Assembly: GCF_000803065.1 (NCBI RefSeq)
Contig: NZ_JSXI01000059.1
Span: 62,001 to 126,000 of the forward strand
DNA length: 64,000 nucleotides
From: Sphingomonas sp. ERG5
GTDB lineage: Bacteria; Pseudomonadota; Alphaproteobacteria; Sphingomonadales; Sphingomonadaceae
Direction of reading: 5' to 3'
In this document: positions 16,443-23,810 of the stretch, piece after piece
How positions within the stretch are numbered: position 1 is the first letter of the stretch
How the letters are laid out: the number at the start of each line of letters is the position of its first letter
The notes under the pieces: model-generated
Seen by the model: only the letters and a program-made list of their open reading frames with translations
What the model was told of the DNA's origin: nothing
Databases searched by the model: none
Made by a program: the position numbers and the translations under genes

Positions 16443-17753
16443 TCAGCCGGCGAGGCGAAGGGGTTCGGTACGCGGTTTGGGCTGCGGCTGGTCGGGCCAG
16501 ATGCCGCGCGTGTCATAGACGATCTTGTCCGCCCGTTCGTCGAGCGGGACCGATTTGAAAATGTCGTGATCGACCAGCACGATCATGATCCCGCAGCGTT
16601 CGATCGCGGCGTCGATGTCGGTCAGCGTCGCGCCCGTTCCGTCGAATGCGTCAGGCAAGGCATTGGCATAGGGTTCGACGACATGCACGCGGTCGCCGAA
16701 GCGGCGCGCCAGTTCGCTCGCGACCTTCAGCGCGGGGCTTTCGCGGAAATCGTCGATATTGGCCTTGAAGGCGAGGCCGAGGCACGCGACCGGCGTGCCG
16801 GGATTGGCTTCGATCATCGCCGCGGCGCGATCGATCGCATAATCGACCTTGGCGTCGTTCACTTCGCGTGCGGTGCGGATCAGCGGCGTGTTGGCGCGGT
16901 CGGCATGGACCAGAAACCAGGGATCGACCGCGATGCAATGCCCGCCGACGCCGGGACCGGGCGACAGGATGTTGACGCGGGGGTGGCGGTTGGCGAGGCG
17001 GATCACCTCCCACACATCCACCTCCATCGTGTCGGCGACGCGGCTCAGTTCGTTGGCAAAGGCGATGTTGACGTCGCGGAACGCATTCTCGGTCAGCTTG
17101 GTCATTTCCGCTGCACGGCTTGTCGTGGTGACGCATGCCCCGCGCACGAAGCGGCGATAGAAAGCGAGTGCCTTGCGCGCGCAGCGCGGCGTGATGCCGC
17201 CGATGACGCGGTCATTGTCGATCAGCTCGACCAGGATGCGGCCGGGCAACACGCGCTCGGGGCAATAGGCGATCGCGATGTCCGGCCCCTCGCTGGTGGC
17301 GCCGCCAGGCTTGCCGGGAACCTTGAGATCGGGCCGAAGCTGCGCGAGCAGGTCGCGCACCTTTTCCGTCGTGCCGACTGGCGAGGTCGATTCCAGGATC
17401 ACGACATCGCCGGGCTTCAGCACCGTCGCGACATTGGTCGCTGCTTGCAGGACATAGCCGATGTTCGGCGCATGATCCTCGGCAAAGGGTGTCGGCACGG
17501 CGATGACGAACACATCGGCCGGCTCGATCTGAGTCGAGGCGCGCAGCGAACCGCGCGCGACCACGCCGGAGACCAGGCCGTCAAGATCGACTTCCTCGAT
17601 ATGCACCTTGCCCGAATTGACCGTGTCGACGATCGATTGAGTCACGTCGACGCCAAGCACTTGCGCACCGGTCCGTGCGATCACCGCCGCGGTGGGTAGC
17701 CCGATATAGCCGAGGCCGACCACGACGACCTTCAATTGAGTATCCGAAATCAT
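16443..17753 (-). CDS. wecC: UDP-N-acetyl-D-mannosamine dehydrogenase
   Basis: This 436-residue member of the UDP-glucose/GDP-mannose dehydrogenase family has the NAD motif VVVVGLGYIGLPTAAVIA at the N-terminus, a central dimerisation domain with KLTENAFRDVNIAFANELS, and the catalytic cysteine in GPGVGGHCIAVDPWFL. The IAVDPWF form is typical of WecC, which oxidises UDP-ManNAc to UDP-ManNAcA. The start at 17753 follows AGGGA at good spacing; the frame further upstream adds 24 unconserved residues. The WecB-type epimerase that makes its substrate is encoded upstream at 18209-19366, after a repeat-bearing gap. Confidence 0.92.
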   Translation of the reverse strand: MISDTQLKVVVVGLGYIGLPTAAVIARTGAQVLGVDVTQSIVDTVNSGKVHIEEVDLDGLVSGVVARGSLRASTQIEPADVFVIAVPTPFAEDHAPNIGYVLQAATNVATVLKPGDVVILESTSPVGTTEKVRDLLAQLRPDLKVPGKPGGATSEGPDIAIAYCPERVLPGRILVELIDNDRVIGGITPRCARKALAFYRRFVRGACVTTTSRAAEMTKLTENAFRDVNIAFANELSRVADTMEVDVWEVIRLANRHPRVNILSPGPGVGGHCIAVDPWFLVHADRANTPLIRTAREVNDAKVDYAIDRAAAMIEANPGTPVACLGLAFKANIDDFRESPALKVASELARRFGDRVHVVEPYANALPDAFDGTGATLTDIDAAIERCGIMIVLVDHDIFKSVPLDERADKIVYDTRGIWPDQPQPKPRTEPLRLAG

Positions 17754-17950
17754 CGAGCGTCCCTGCGTGTCCCTCGCACAGGGTTTGGGCCAGGATGATA
17801 AATAATTCGCAAAGAACGCCGTCACGCCCGGTCAAACGCACCATGCTTCCGGCGGTTCTGTCGGAGCCGATGCCGCTTTCGTCATCGCCGGGTTCCTGAC
17901 CGGTTCAATCTCGATTGCGGGTGCCGCGAAGGAAGTTTATTGGATTAAGT

Positions 17951-18155
17951 TATTGATATATAATAGATTATATTGCCATCTCACCCAGGTAGGCGTGAAA
18001 AGGATATGTTACATATGGGTGTAACATATCTCCCGTCGTTCGTTCCCCACGTCATGGCTTCCGGCGATTCAACCATCATGCGGGGGCGGGCATGCCGATC
18101 CCGTGCCGGGCTGGTGCCGGCTCGCTCTTTCATAGTGTCCGAAACAGGATTGCCG
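17951..18155 (+). repeat. Dispersed intergenic palindromic repeat, copy A
   Basis: This is one of three related intergenic sequences in the window (also 40345-40567 inverted, and 58568-58772). In order it has an AT-rich block (TATTGATATATAAT), a palindrome with ATATGTTACA at 18004-18013 and TGTAACATAT at 18020-18029, a GGCGATTCAACC block near 18063, and a GCCGGCTCGCTCTTTC to CGAAACAGGATTGCC block ending near 18155. It fills most of the 455-bp gap between wecB and wecC. The GAAACAGGATT end faces the wecB stop codon. No open reading frame is convincing here. Confidence 0.8.
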
Positions 18156-18208
18156 CCGGACTATGAGCCCAAGGCCCGGCGCTCGACCGAACCGCCATGC
18201 CAGGATGC

Positions 18209-19366
18209 CTAGCGGCGGATGCTCAGGCTTTCGGCAACGACGCGCGCGATGCGTTCGCTGGCATGGCCATCGCCGAACGGATTGTGCGCGCGGGCCATGG
18301 CCGAATAGGCGTCCGCGTCGTCCAGCAGCGCCGATACTTCGGACACGATACGGTCGGCATCGGTGCCGATCAGCTTTGCCGTGCCCGCGACGACGCCTTC
18401 GGGCCGCTCGGTCGTTTCGCGCATGACCAGCACTGGCTTGCCCAGCGCGGGCGCCTCTTCCTGCACGCCACCAGAATCGGTCAGGGCGATCTCGCACAGG
18501 CCGAGTGCGCGGACGAAGTGCGGATAATCCAGCGGATCGATCCGCGCGACATTGGCGCGGGTGCCGAGCAACTCGTCCATCACTGACACGACATTGGGGT
18601 TGGGATGAACCGGGAAGAGAATCGCGGTGTCGTCACGATCGGCGATGCGGCCGATCGCGCGGGCGATATTGGCCATGCCGTCGCCGAAATTCTCGCGCCG
18701 ATGCGTGGTGACGAGGATGATGCGCTTGCCCGCAAAGCGTGCGGCGATCCCGTCCAGCCCCGACGCCAGCGACGGATCGACCGCCAGCCTGGCCTGGGTT
18801 GCGTAAAGCGCGTCGATCACGGTGTTGCCGGTGACATGGATGCCGGCCGGATCGATATTCTCGCGCCGCAGCGCGTCAGCCGAGGTCTCGGTCGGGGCGA
18901 AATGCTGGTCGGCGATCGGCGCGACGATGCGGCGATTCACTTCCTCCGGCCAGGGCTGGTAGATATTGCCCGACCGCAATCCCGCCTCGACATGGCTGAC
19001 CGGTATCTTGCGGTAATAGGCGGTGAGCGCCCCCACCATGGCCGTCGCGGTATCGCCCTGCACGATCACGCGGTCGGGCTTTTCGGCCTCCATCACCTCG
19101 CCAAGGCTGGTCAGCAGACGGGCGGTGAGGCGGTCGAGCGACTGGCCCGGTTCCATGATGTCGAGATCGATATCGGGCGTGATGCCGGCGATCGACAAGA
19201 CCTGATCGAGCAGTCCGCGATGCTGCGCGGTGACGCAGGTGCGGACGTCGAGCCCCGGCACGGCATTGAGTGCGGCGACGACGGGAAACAGCTTGATCGC
19301 TTCCGGACGGGTGCCGAAGACAAGCAGGACTTTGCGGAGTGCGGGCGTGGTCATATCCGCCCGCAT
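18209..19366 (-). CDS. wecB: UDP-N-acetylglucosamine 2-epimerase (non-hydrolysing)
   Basis: The 385-residue protein has LLVFGTRPEAIKLFPVV near the N-terminus, HVEAGLRSGN, the THRRENFG segment, and DSGGVQEEAPALGKPVLV with the UDP-binding region. These are the conserved motifs of non-hydrolysing UDP-GlcNAc 2-epimerases. It converts UDP-GlcNAc to UDP-ManNAc, the substrate of the WecC dehydrogenase encoded next on the same strand. The ATG at 19366 is used here, though the ATG at 19354 is also possible. It is 25 bp from the moeB stop, so read-through from the housekeeping run upstream is possible. Confidence 0.93.
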   Translation of the reverse strand: MRADMTTPALRKVLLVFGTRPEAIKLFPVVAALNAVPGLDVRTCVTAQHRGLLDQVLSIAGITPDIDLDIMEPGQSLDRLTARLLTSLGEVMEAEKPDRVIVQGDTATAMVGALTAYYRKIPVSHVEAGLRSGNIYQPWPEEVNRRIVAPIADQHFAPTETSADALRRENIDPAGIHVTGNTVIDALYATQARLAVDPSLASGLDGIAARFAGKRIILVTTHRRENFGDGMANIARAIGRIADRDDTAILFPVHPNPNVVSVMDELLGTRANVARIDPLDYPHFVRALGLCEIALTDSGGVQEEAPALGKPVLVMRETTERPEGVVAGTAKLIGTDADRIVSEVSALLDDADAYSAMARAHNPFGDGHASERIARVVAESLSIRR

Positions 19367-19390
19367 AAGTCCGATAGCCTTAAAGGGGCG

Positions 19391-20140
19391 CTAACCGCAT
19401 GTCGGGCAACCCGGATCCTTGGGCAAGGTGATCGTGCGGAACCGGAACGCGAGCGCGTCGGCCAGCAGCAATTGTCCCGCGCTGTCGTCGCCAAAGCCGG
19501 TGATCGCGCGCAGGACTTCCAGCGCCGCCATGCTGCCCATGACGCCGGTCATCGCGCCCAGCACGCCTTGTTCGGCGCAACTCACATCGTCGCGGGCAGG
19601 GTCGCCACCGACAAAACAGCGATAACAGGGCTTGTCCGCTTCCCAGCCGCGGAACACGCCAAGCTGCCCTTCGAACTGATCGACCGCCGCCGAGACCAGC
19701 GGGAGTCGTGCGGCGAACGCCGCATCGGCCACCACGAGCCGAGTCGCGAAATTGTCGCAGCCGTCGAGCACGACATCCGCGCCGGCGAGCAAATGCGCGG
19801 CGTTGGCGCGGTCGATGCGTACGGCATGCGTCTCGACGCGCACATTCGGGTTGAGCCGCGACACCGCGATCGCCACGGCGGCGACCTTGGGCTGGCCGAT
19901 GTCGTCGGTGCCGAACAGCGTCTGGCGCTGCAGATTGGACAGGTCGACCACGTCGTGGTCGATCACGATCAGCCGGCCGATTCCGGCGGCGGCGAGATAC
20001 TGGATCGCCGGCGATCCGATCCCGCCCGCGCCGATCACCGCGACGCTGGCCTGGCGAAGCTTGCCCTGGCCGCTGCCGCCGACTTCCTTCAGGACGATAT
20101 GACGGGCGTAACGGTCGAGTTCCGCGTCGGAAAAGCTCAT
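19391..20140 (-). CDS. moeB: Molybdopterin-synthase adenylyltransferase (MoeB/ThiF/HesA family)
   Basis: This 249-residue E1-like enzyme has RYARHIVLKEVGGSGQGKL at the N-terminus, the ATP-binding GAGGIGSPAIQYLAAAG, LSNLQRQTLF, and GCDNFATR. Two CxxC-type pairs (CYRCF and CPTCG at the C-terminus) bind zinc as in MoeB. The family adenylates the C-terminal glycine of a sulphur carrier such as MoaD or ThiS. No carrier is encoded in the window, so molybdopterin and thiamine roles cannot be separated. The ATG overlaps the stop of the upstream small secreted protein gene by 4 bp. Confidence 0.88.
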   Translation of the reverse strand: MSFSDAELDRYARHIVLKEVGGSGQGKLRQASVAVIGAGGIGSPAIQYLAAAGIGRLIVIDHDVVDLSNLQRQTLFGTDDIGQPKVAAVAIAVSRLNPNVRVETHAVRIDRANAAHLLAGADVVLDGCDNFATRLVVADAAFAARLPLVSAAVDQFEGQLGVFRGWEADKPCYRCFVGGDPARDDVSCAEQGVLGAMTGVMGSMAALEVLRAITGFGDDSAGQLLLADALAFRFRTITLPKDPGCPTCG

Positions 20141-20535
20141 TTGCCCCAGGTGTAGGTCATGCTGGTGCGATACCAGGTGTCCGTTGCCGGCGACGCCTTG
20201 ATATTGTCGCGCGACATTTTGAGGATCAGCCCCGCGCTATATTGTTCGACCGTCGGGCAATCGATCGCCTGCGGTACGATGCGCTTCACGCTGCCGCCGG
20301 GCACGACCAGCACGGCGAGCGAAATATCGATCTGACTGAGGCCATCGACGCGTTTGGGGGGCACGCAATGCCCGGCCTTGACCTCGTCCTCGACAAAGGC
20401 GCTCAGGCCGGCGGCATAATCGGGCTGGTTGACGAAGGGCAGGGGCGCGAGCGCCGACCAGTCCCGCGGCGGCCCGACGTCGGGCGCGACTGTAGTCGCC
20501 TGCACCGCAAGCGCCATGATCAGCGAAACCATCAT
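20137..20535 (-). CDS. Small secreted protein of unknown function
   Basis: The 132-residue product begins with a short hydrophobic signal-like stretch (MMVSLIMALAVQATT) followed by a soluble domain with two cysteines (HCVPPK and DCPTVEQ) that could pair. I do not recognise a domain; the VEQYSAGLILKM segment near the C-terminus looks structured. It overlaps dut upstream and moeB downstream by 4 bp each, so it is translated as part of that chain. It is probably periplasmic. Its persistence between two enzyme genes suggests expression, but gives no clue to function. Confidence 0.75.
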   Translation of the reverse strand: MMVSLIMALAVQATTVAPDVGPPRDWSALAPLPFVNQPDYAAGLSAFVEDEVKAGHCVPPKRVDGLSQIDISLAVLVVPGGSVKRIVPQAIDCPTVEQYSAGLILKMSRDNIKASPATDTWYRTSMTYTWGK

Positions 20536-20978
20536 CGTCCTGTCGACCCAAACCCTCCGGTACCGCGCACAGTATCGTCCAGGCTGTCGACTTCGTCCAG
20601 TCGCGCGCGCTGGACCGGGGCCGGGACGAGTTGAGCAATCCGGTCGCCCCGCGCGATGAAGAACGGTTCGTCACCAAGATTGGCAAGGATCACCTTCACT
20701 TCGCCACGATAGTCGCTGTCGATCGTGCCGGGCGTGTTGAGGCAGGTGACGCCGTGCTTGAGCGCAAGGCCCGAGCGTGGACGGACCTGCACTTCATACC
20801 CCGCCGGGATGGCGATGGCGAAGCCGCTGGCGACCGCCGCCCGCCCACCCGGGGCCAGGGTCAAGTCCTCGGCGGATACCACATCCATGCCGGCCGCCCC
20901 GTCGGTGGCATAAGCGGGCAAGGGAAGGTCAGCGCCATGCGGGAGGCGCTTCAAGGCGATGGTGATCGGAATCGTCAT
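20532..20978 (-). CDS. dut: dUTP diphosphatase
   Basis: This 148-residue trimeric dUTPase has motif 1 ATDGAAGMDVVSAE, motif 2 RPRSGLALKHGV, motif 3 GTIDSDYRGEVKVIL with the catalytic Asp, motif 4 RGDRIAQLV, and the C-terminal glycine-rich motif 5 RGTGGFGSTGR. It hydrolyses dUTP to dUMP, which keeps uracil out of DNA and feeds dTMP synthesis. The start at 20978 (MTIPITIALKRL) was chosen over the ATG at 20990, which adds four residues. It lies 72 bp downstream of coaB, the classic coaBC-dut neighbourhood. Confidence 0.95.
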   Translation of the reverse strand: MTIPITIALKRLPHGADLPLPAYATDGAAGMDVVSAEDLTLAPGGRAAVASGFAIAIPAGYEVQVRPRSGLALKHGVTCLNTPGTIDSDYRGEVKVILANLGDEPFFIARGDRIAQLVPAPVQRARLDEVDSLDDTVRGTGGFGSTGR

Positions 20979-20995
20979 GAACGCCTCCATAGCGA

Positions 20996-21022
20996 TTGGC
21001 CGGGGCTTGTCGAAGGGGTGTT
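20996..21022. repeat. Single REP-like GGCTTGTCGAAGG element
   Basis: The coaB-dut gap carries GGGGCTTGTCGAAGGGG, related to the GCTGAGCTTGTCGAAG elements at 25362-25444 and 26926-27014, but without an obvious inverted partner. It is short and may be a solitary half element. Confidence 0.4.
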
Positions 21023-21050
21023 CTGCTCCTGCCGGGCAGCTTCTAGCGGA

Positions 21051-21707
21051 TCAGGCGGGCTTCGCCGTCAACGCCTGCGCAATGCGATCCGCCAACCGGG
21101 CGGCGACCTCCTCCTTGGGCAGCTTCTCCCAGCTTTCGACGCCGGCAGCGGTGACGATATGCACCGTATTCGCCAGGCCGCCCATCACGTCGCCCGATAC
21201 GTCATTGGCGACGATCCAGTCGGCGCCCTTGCGCAAGCGCTTGGCGGTGGCATGGTCGATGACCTTTTCGGTTTCGGCGGCGAAGCCGATGAGCAAGCCG
21301 GGGCGCAGCGGGTTCCTCGCCAGTCCCGCCAGGATGTCGGGATTCTCGACCAGTTGCAGCGTCGGCGGGGCGCCATGCTTCTTGATCTTCTGCCCCGCGC
21401 TCTCCACGCGCCAGTCGGCGACGGCCGCGACCATTACTGCCGCATCGACGGGCAAAACATGCTCGACCGCCCCGGCCATCTGCAACGCGGTCTCGACATT
21501 GATGCGGTCGACATTCGCGGGCGTATCAAGGGTCACCGGGCCGGCGATCAGGGTGACGCGGGCGCCAAGTTTCGCCAGCGCGTCGGCGATCGCGAACCCC
21601 TGCCGCCCCGAGGAACGATTGGCGAGATAGCGGACCGGGTCGATCGGCTCATGCGTCGGCCCGGCAGTGACCAGGATATGTTTGCCCCTGAGCATCCGGC
21701 TGTGCAT
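21051..21707 (-). CDS. coaB: Phosphopantothenate-cysteine ligase (CoaB part of CoaBC)
   Basis: The 218-residue protein begins MHSRMLRGKHILVTAGPTHE and has PIDPVRYLANRSSGRQGFAI, the nucleotide and dimer region of CoaB, then MVAAVADWRVE and the lysine-bearing QKIKK of the active site. It joins 4'-phosphopantothenate to cysteine using CTP in CoA synthesis. In most bacteria this is the C-terminal half of one CoaBC protein. Here the ATG at 21707 directly follows the TGA that ends coaC in the same reading frame, so the two halves are made separately, by termination-reinitiation, unless the TGA is read through. Confidence 0.88.
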   Translation of the reverse strand: MHSRMLRGKHILVTAGPTHEPIDPVRYLANRSSGRQGFAIADALAKLGARVTLIAGPVTLDTPANVDRINVETALQMAGAVEHVLPVDAAVMVAAVADWRVESAGQKIKKHGAPPTLQLVENPDILAGLARNPLRPGLLIGFAAETEKVIDHATAKRLRKGADWIVANDVSGDVMGGLANTVHIVTAAGVESWEKLPKEEVAARLADRIAQALTAKPA

Positions 21708-22241
21708 TCAGGCGGAGAAATGCTGCTGGATCGCCGCGAGGATCGCCTCGGGTTCGGGCAGGCGGCCGGGGCCATATTCGCCGCACGCCATCGGGCCTTC
21801 ATCGGGTTCCAGCACCGTCACGCCATCGCCGCGCAGCGTCGCCACATTGCGACGGGTTGCGGCATGGCCCCACATGCGCACGTTCATCGCCGGGGCGGCG
21901 AGGACCGGCTTGTCGGTCGCGAGCAACAGGGTGGTGGCGAGATCATCGGCGATGCCGGCCGCCATCTTCGCCATCAGGTCGGCGGTGGCGGGCGCGATGA
22001 CCACCAGATCGGCCTCGCGGCTGAGCTGGATATGGCCCATCTCGGCTTCGTCCTTCAGGTCCCACAAGGTGGTATAGACCTGATTTTCCGACAGAGCGGC
22101 GAGTGTCATCGGCGTGACGAAATGCTGCCCGCCCGCGGTCAGGACGCATTTCACCTCGATCCCGGCCTTGCGGCACAGCCGGATCAGTTCGCATGCCTTG
22201 TACGCCGCGATACCGCCGCCGACGATCAGCAGGATTTTCAT
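21708..22241 (-). CDS. coaC: Phosphopantothenoylcysteine decarboxylase (CoaC part of CoaBC)
   Basis: This 177-residue flavoprotein domain starts MKILLIVGGGIAAYKACELI and has the catalytic-histidine segment GHIQLSREADLVV, the PAMNVRMW motif, and the substrate-clamp cysteine in GPMACGEYGPGRL. It decarboxylates 4'-phosphopantothenoylcysteine. The start at 22241 is supported by GGGAGG eight bases upstream, which lies in the end of the preceding membrane-protein gene. The frame stops with TGA immediately before an in-frame ATG that opens coaB. In the fused CoaBC of relatives a short linker would be expected at exactly this point. Confidence 0.9.
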   Translation of the reverse strand: MKILLIVGGGIAAYKACELIRLCRKAGIEVKCVLTAGGQHFVTPMTLAALSENQVYTTLWDLKDEAEMGHIQLSREADLVVIAPATADLMAKMAAGIADDLATTLLLATDKPVLAAPAMNVRMWGHAATRRNVATLRGDGVTVLEPDEGPMACGEYGPGRLPEPEAILAAIQQHFSA

Positions 22242-22245
22242 CGGG

Positions 22246-23382
22246 TCAGCCTCCCACATCCTTATGGCGCGTCAGCCGGGTCACGGTGATCTTGCGCCGG
22301 TCGATCGCCGCGGTGACGAGATCGCGCAGGCCATCGGGCACAAAGGCGAGGCCGACCAGGATCGTGGGTGCGATCATCAGCCCCCAATAGAAGGTATCGA
22401 CTCGCCCGAACAGGCCAAGCAACGCCGCATAGAGCGAGAAGATGGCCAGCGCGCGCAGCGCCAGCGCATCGTTCCACGCTGCCCAGCCGAACAGGGTCAG
22501 GCCGATAAGCAGGGCGGCGATCCAGCCGGGCGCGAGGTTGAGCGCGGTCGACAGCGTCATGGTCTTTACGAAGAAGCCGAAACCCAGCATCCCCGCCCAT
22601 CCCGGCGATGTGGGGTCGAGCGGCCGGACGACCTGTCCGACGGCATGGGCGTGAAGCGCGACGACCACGGCAAGGACCGCCACCGGCACGCACCAGCCCA
22701 GCGCTTCGCGGCGATGCCCTTCGGCAAAGGCGAGGATCGCCATGACGGCGACATAAAGCGCGGCGGTTTCGCGGATCAGCATTGCGATCAGCGCGAATGC
22801 GGCGGCCTCGATCCAACGATCGGGCCGGCGCAGCGCCAGCGACAGCGCAATCAGCAGGCCGGCCCATACTTCATGGAAATTGACCAGTTCGGACTGGACG
22901 AACACCACCATGCCGGCGGCAAGCAGGACCAGTGCGATGGCCAAAGGCGGCGGGCGGGCAAATGCCGGGCGCAGCCGGATGAACCAGGCGAGCATCACAC
23001 TGGCGGCAAGGATGTAGAGCAGCAGGATGGTCACGGCGTTCGGCAGTGCCGCCTGCACCATCGCCAGCGTCGGCAGGCGGAAGGTGAAGAAGGGCTTGAG
23101 CGGATAATTGCCCGACCGGAGCGCGTCGGCGGTGACGGTATAATAATTGCCGCCGGCCCGAACGCCCGAGACGATCGATTCATAAAGGACGACATCGGCC
23201 TGATCGTCGGCGCGCTGAGCGGGGTCGTGGCTGACCGGCGGCGGCCCGGGCGAGGCAAGGGCGGTCAGCGTGGCGGCGAGCAGCAGCGCGAGCAGTGCAA
23301 GGCCAACCCGTGCAAGGGTCGGCTTGGTTCCAGCAAAGCGGCTGGGCGCTGTAAGCCAGAGCGGGGCAAGGGCGCGCGCCAT
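22246..23382 (-). CDS. Polytopic membrane protein of unknown function
   Basis: The 378-residue protein is largely hydrophobic, with about nine to ten likely membrane segments after a basic N-terminus, and an early periplasmic-type loop containing NYYTVTADALRSGNYPLKP. That loop followed by a chain of helices recalls GT-C type or glycopolymer-forming membrane proteins, but I see no decisive catalytic motif. The start at 23382 shares one base with the upstream stop (TGATG), and the stop at 22246 lies four bases before coaC. Its position in a CoA/ubiquinone gene chain may be only operonic convenience. Confidence 0.75.
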   Translation of the reverse strand: MARALAPLWLTAPSRFAGTKPTLARVGLALLALLLAATLTALASPGPPPVSHDPAQRADDQADVVLYESIVSGVRAGGNYYTVTADALRSGNYPLKPFFTFRLPTLAMVQAALPNAVTILLLYILAASVMLAWFIRLRPAFARPPPLAIALVLLAAGMVVFVQSELVNFHEVWAGLLIALSLALRRPDRWIEAAAFALIAMLIRETAALYVAVMAILAFAEGHRREALGWCVPVAVLAVVVALHAHAVGQVVRPLDPTSPGWAGMLGFGFFVKTMTLSTALNLAPGWIAALLIGLTLFGWAAWNDALALRALAIFSLYAALLGLFGRVDTFYWGLMIAPTILVGLAFVPDGLRDLVTAAIDRRKITVTRLTRHKDVGG

Positions 23383-23810
23383 CAACTCCGCCCCCACAGG
23401 GTTTTCGCGACGTTGGTGAGAGCCCAACTGCCATCGTTGCGTTGCACAAAGAGGAAATGACGAAGCTTGGACTCATTTCCCCGCGGCATGCTGGTTAAAG
23501 CGAACCCGCAATTTGCGCCGTCATCTATTTCATCAAAAGCTACGTCGAAGGTCTTTGGGCAAGTCGCGACCGATTTGGGCCGATGAGTGCAACTGATGTT
23601 GCGCAGCTTTAACGTGCCAATGAAGCGCCGGATTGGCCCTTTATCATCATAGCGTGAGAATTCGACAGCAGGGATGGCCTTAAGCGCCAGCGTATAGGGT
23701 GTGATGCCAAAGCCGAAGGGTCTCCAGACCATCGTGCATGCATTGACCTGGGCGGGCCAGGCCATTGCACTCAACGCGGCAAAGGCCACGCTCAGCCGTA
23801 AGGCTGTCAC
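23382..23810 (-). CDS. Small secreted protein of unknown function
   Basis: This 142-residue protein starts with GTG at 23810 and has a typical signal peptide (TALRLSVAFAALSAMAWPAQ) with cleavage likely near AQVNA. The mature part has cysteines in NACTMVW, NISCTHR, ATCPKTF and ANCGFAL, so it could carry two disulphides in the periplasm. The GTG overlaps the ubiB stop as GTGA, and its own stop overlaps the next start as TGATG; these two junctions fix the gene although it is nested in a longer open frame. I do not recognise a domain. Confidence 0.72.
   Translation of the reverse strand: MTALRLSVAFAALSAMAWPAQVNACTMVWRPFGFGITPYTLALKAIPAVEFSRYDDKGPIRRFIGTLKLRNISCTHRPKSVATCPKTFDVAFDEIDDGANCGFALTSMPRGNESKLRHFLFVQRNDGSWALTNVAKTLWGRS

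Noticed and set aside
16566..17699. Plus-strand open frame of 377 codons antisense to wecC
   Set aside because: It mirrors the whole length of wecC, has low-complexity acidic and arginine-rich composition, and has no motif. High-GC genes commonly give such shadows.
22114..23460. Plus-strand open frame of 448 codons across coaC and the membrane protein
   Set aside because: It is rich in Arg, Gly, Gln and Asp without any domain, and it is antisense to two genes with clear motifs and coupled junctions.
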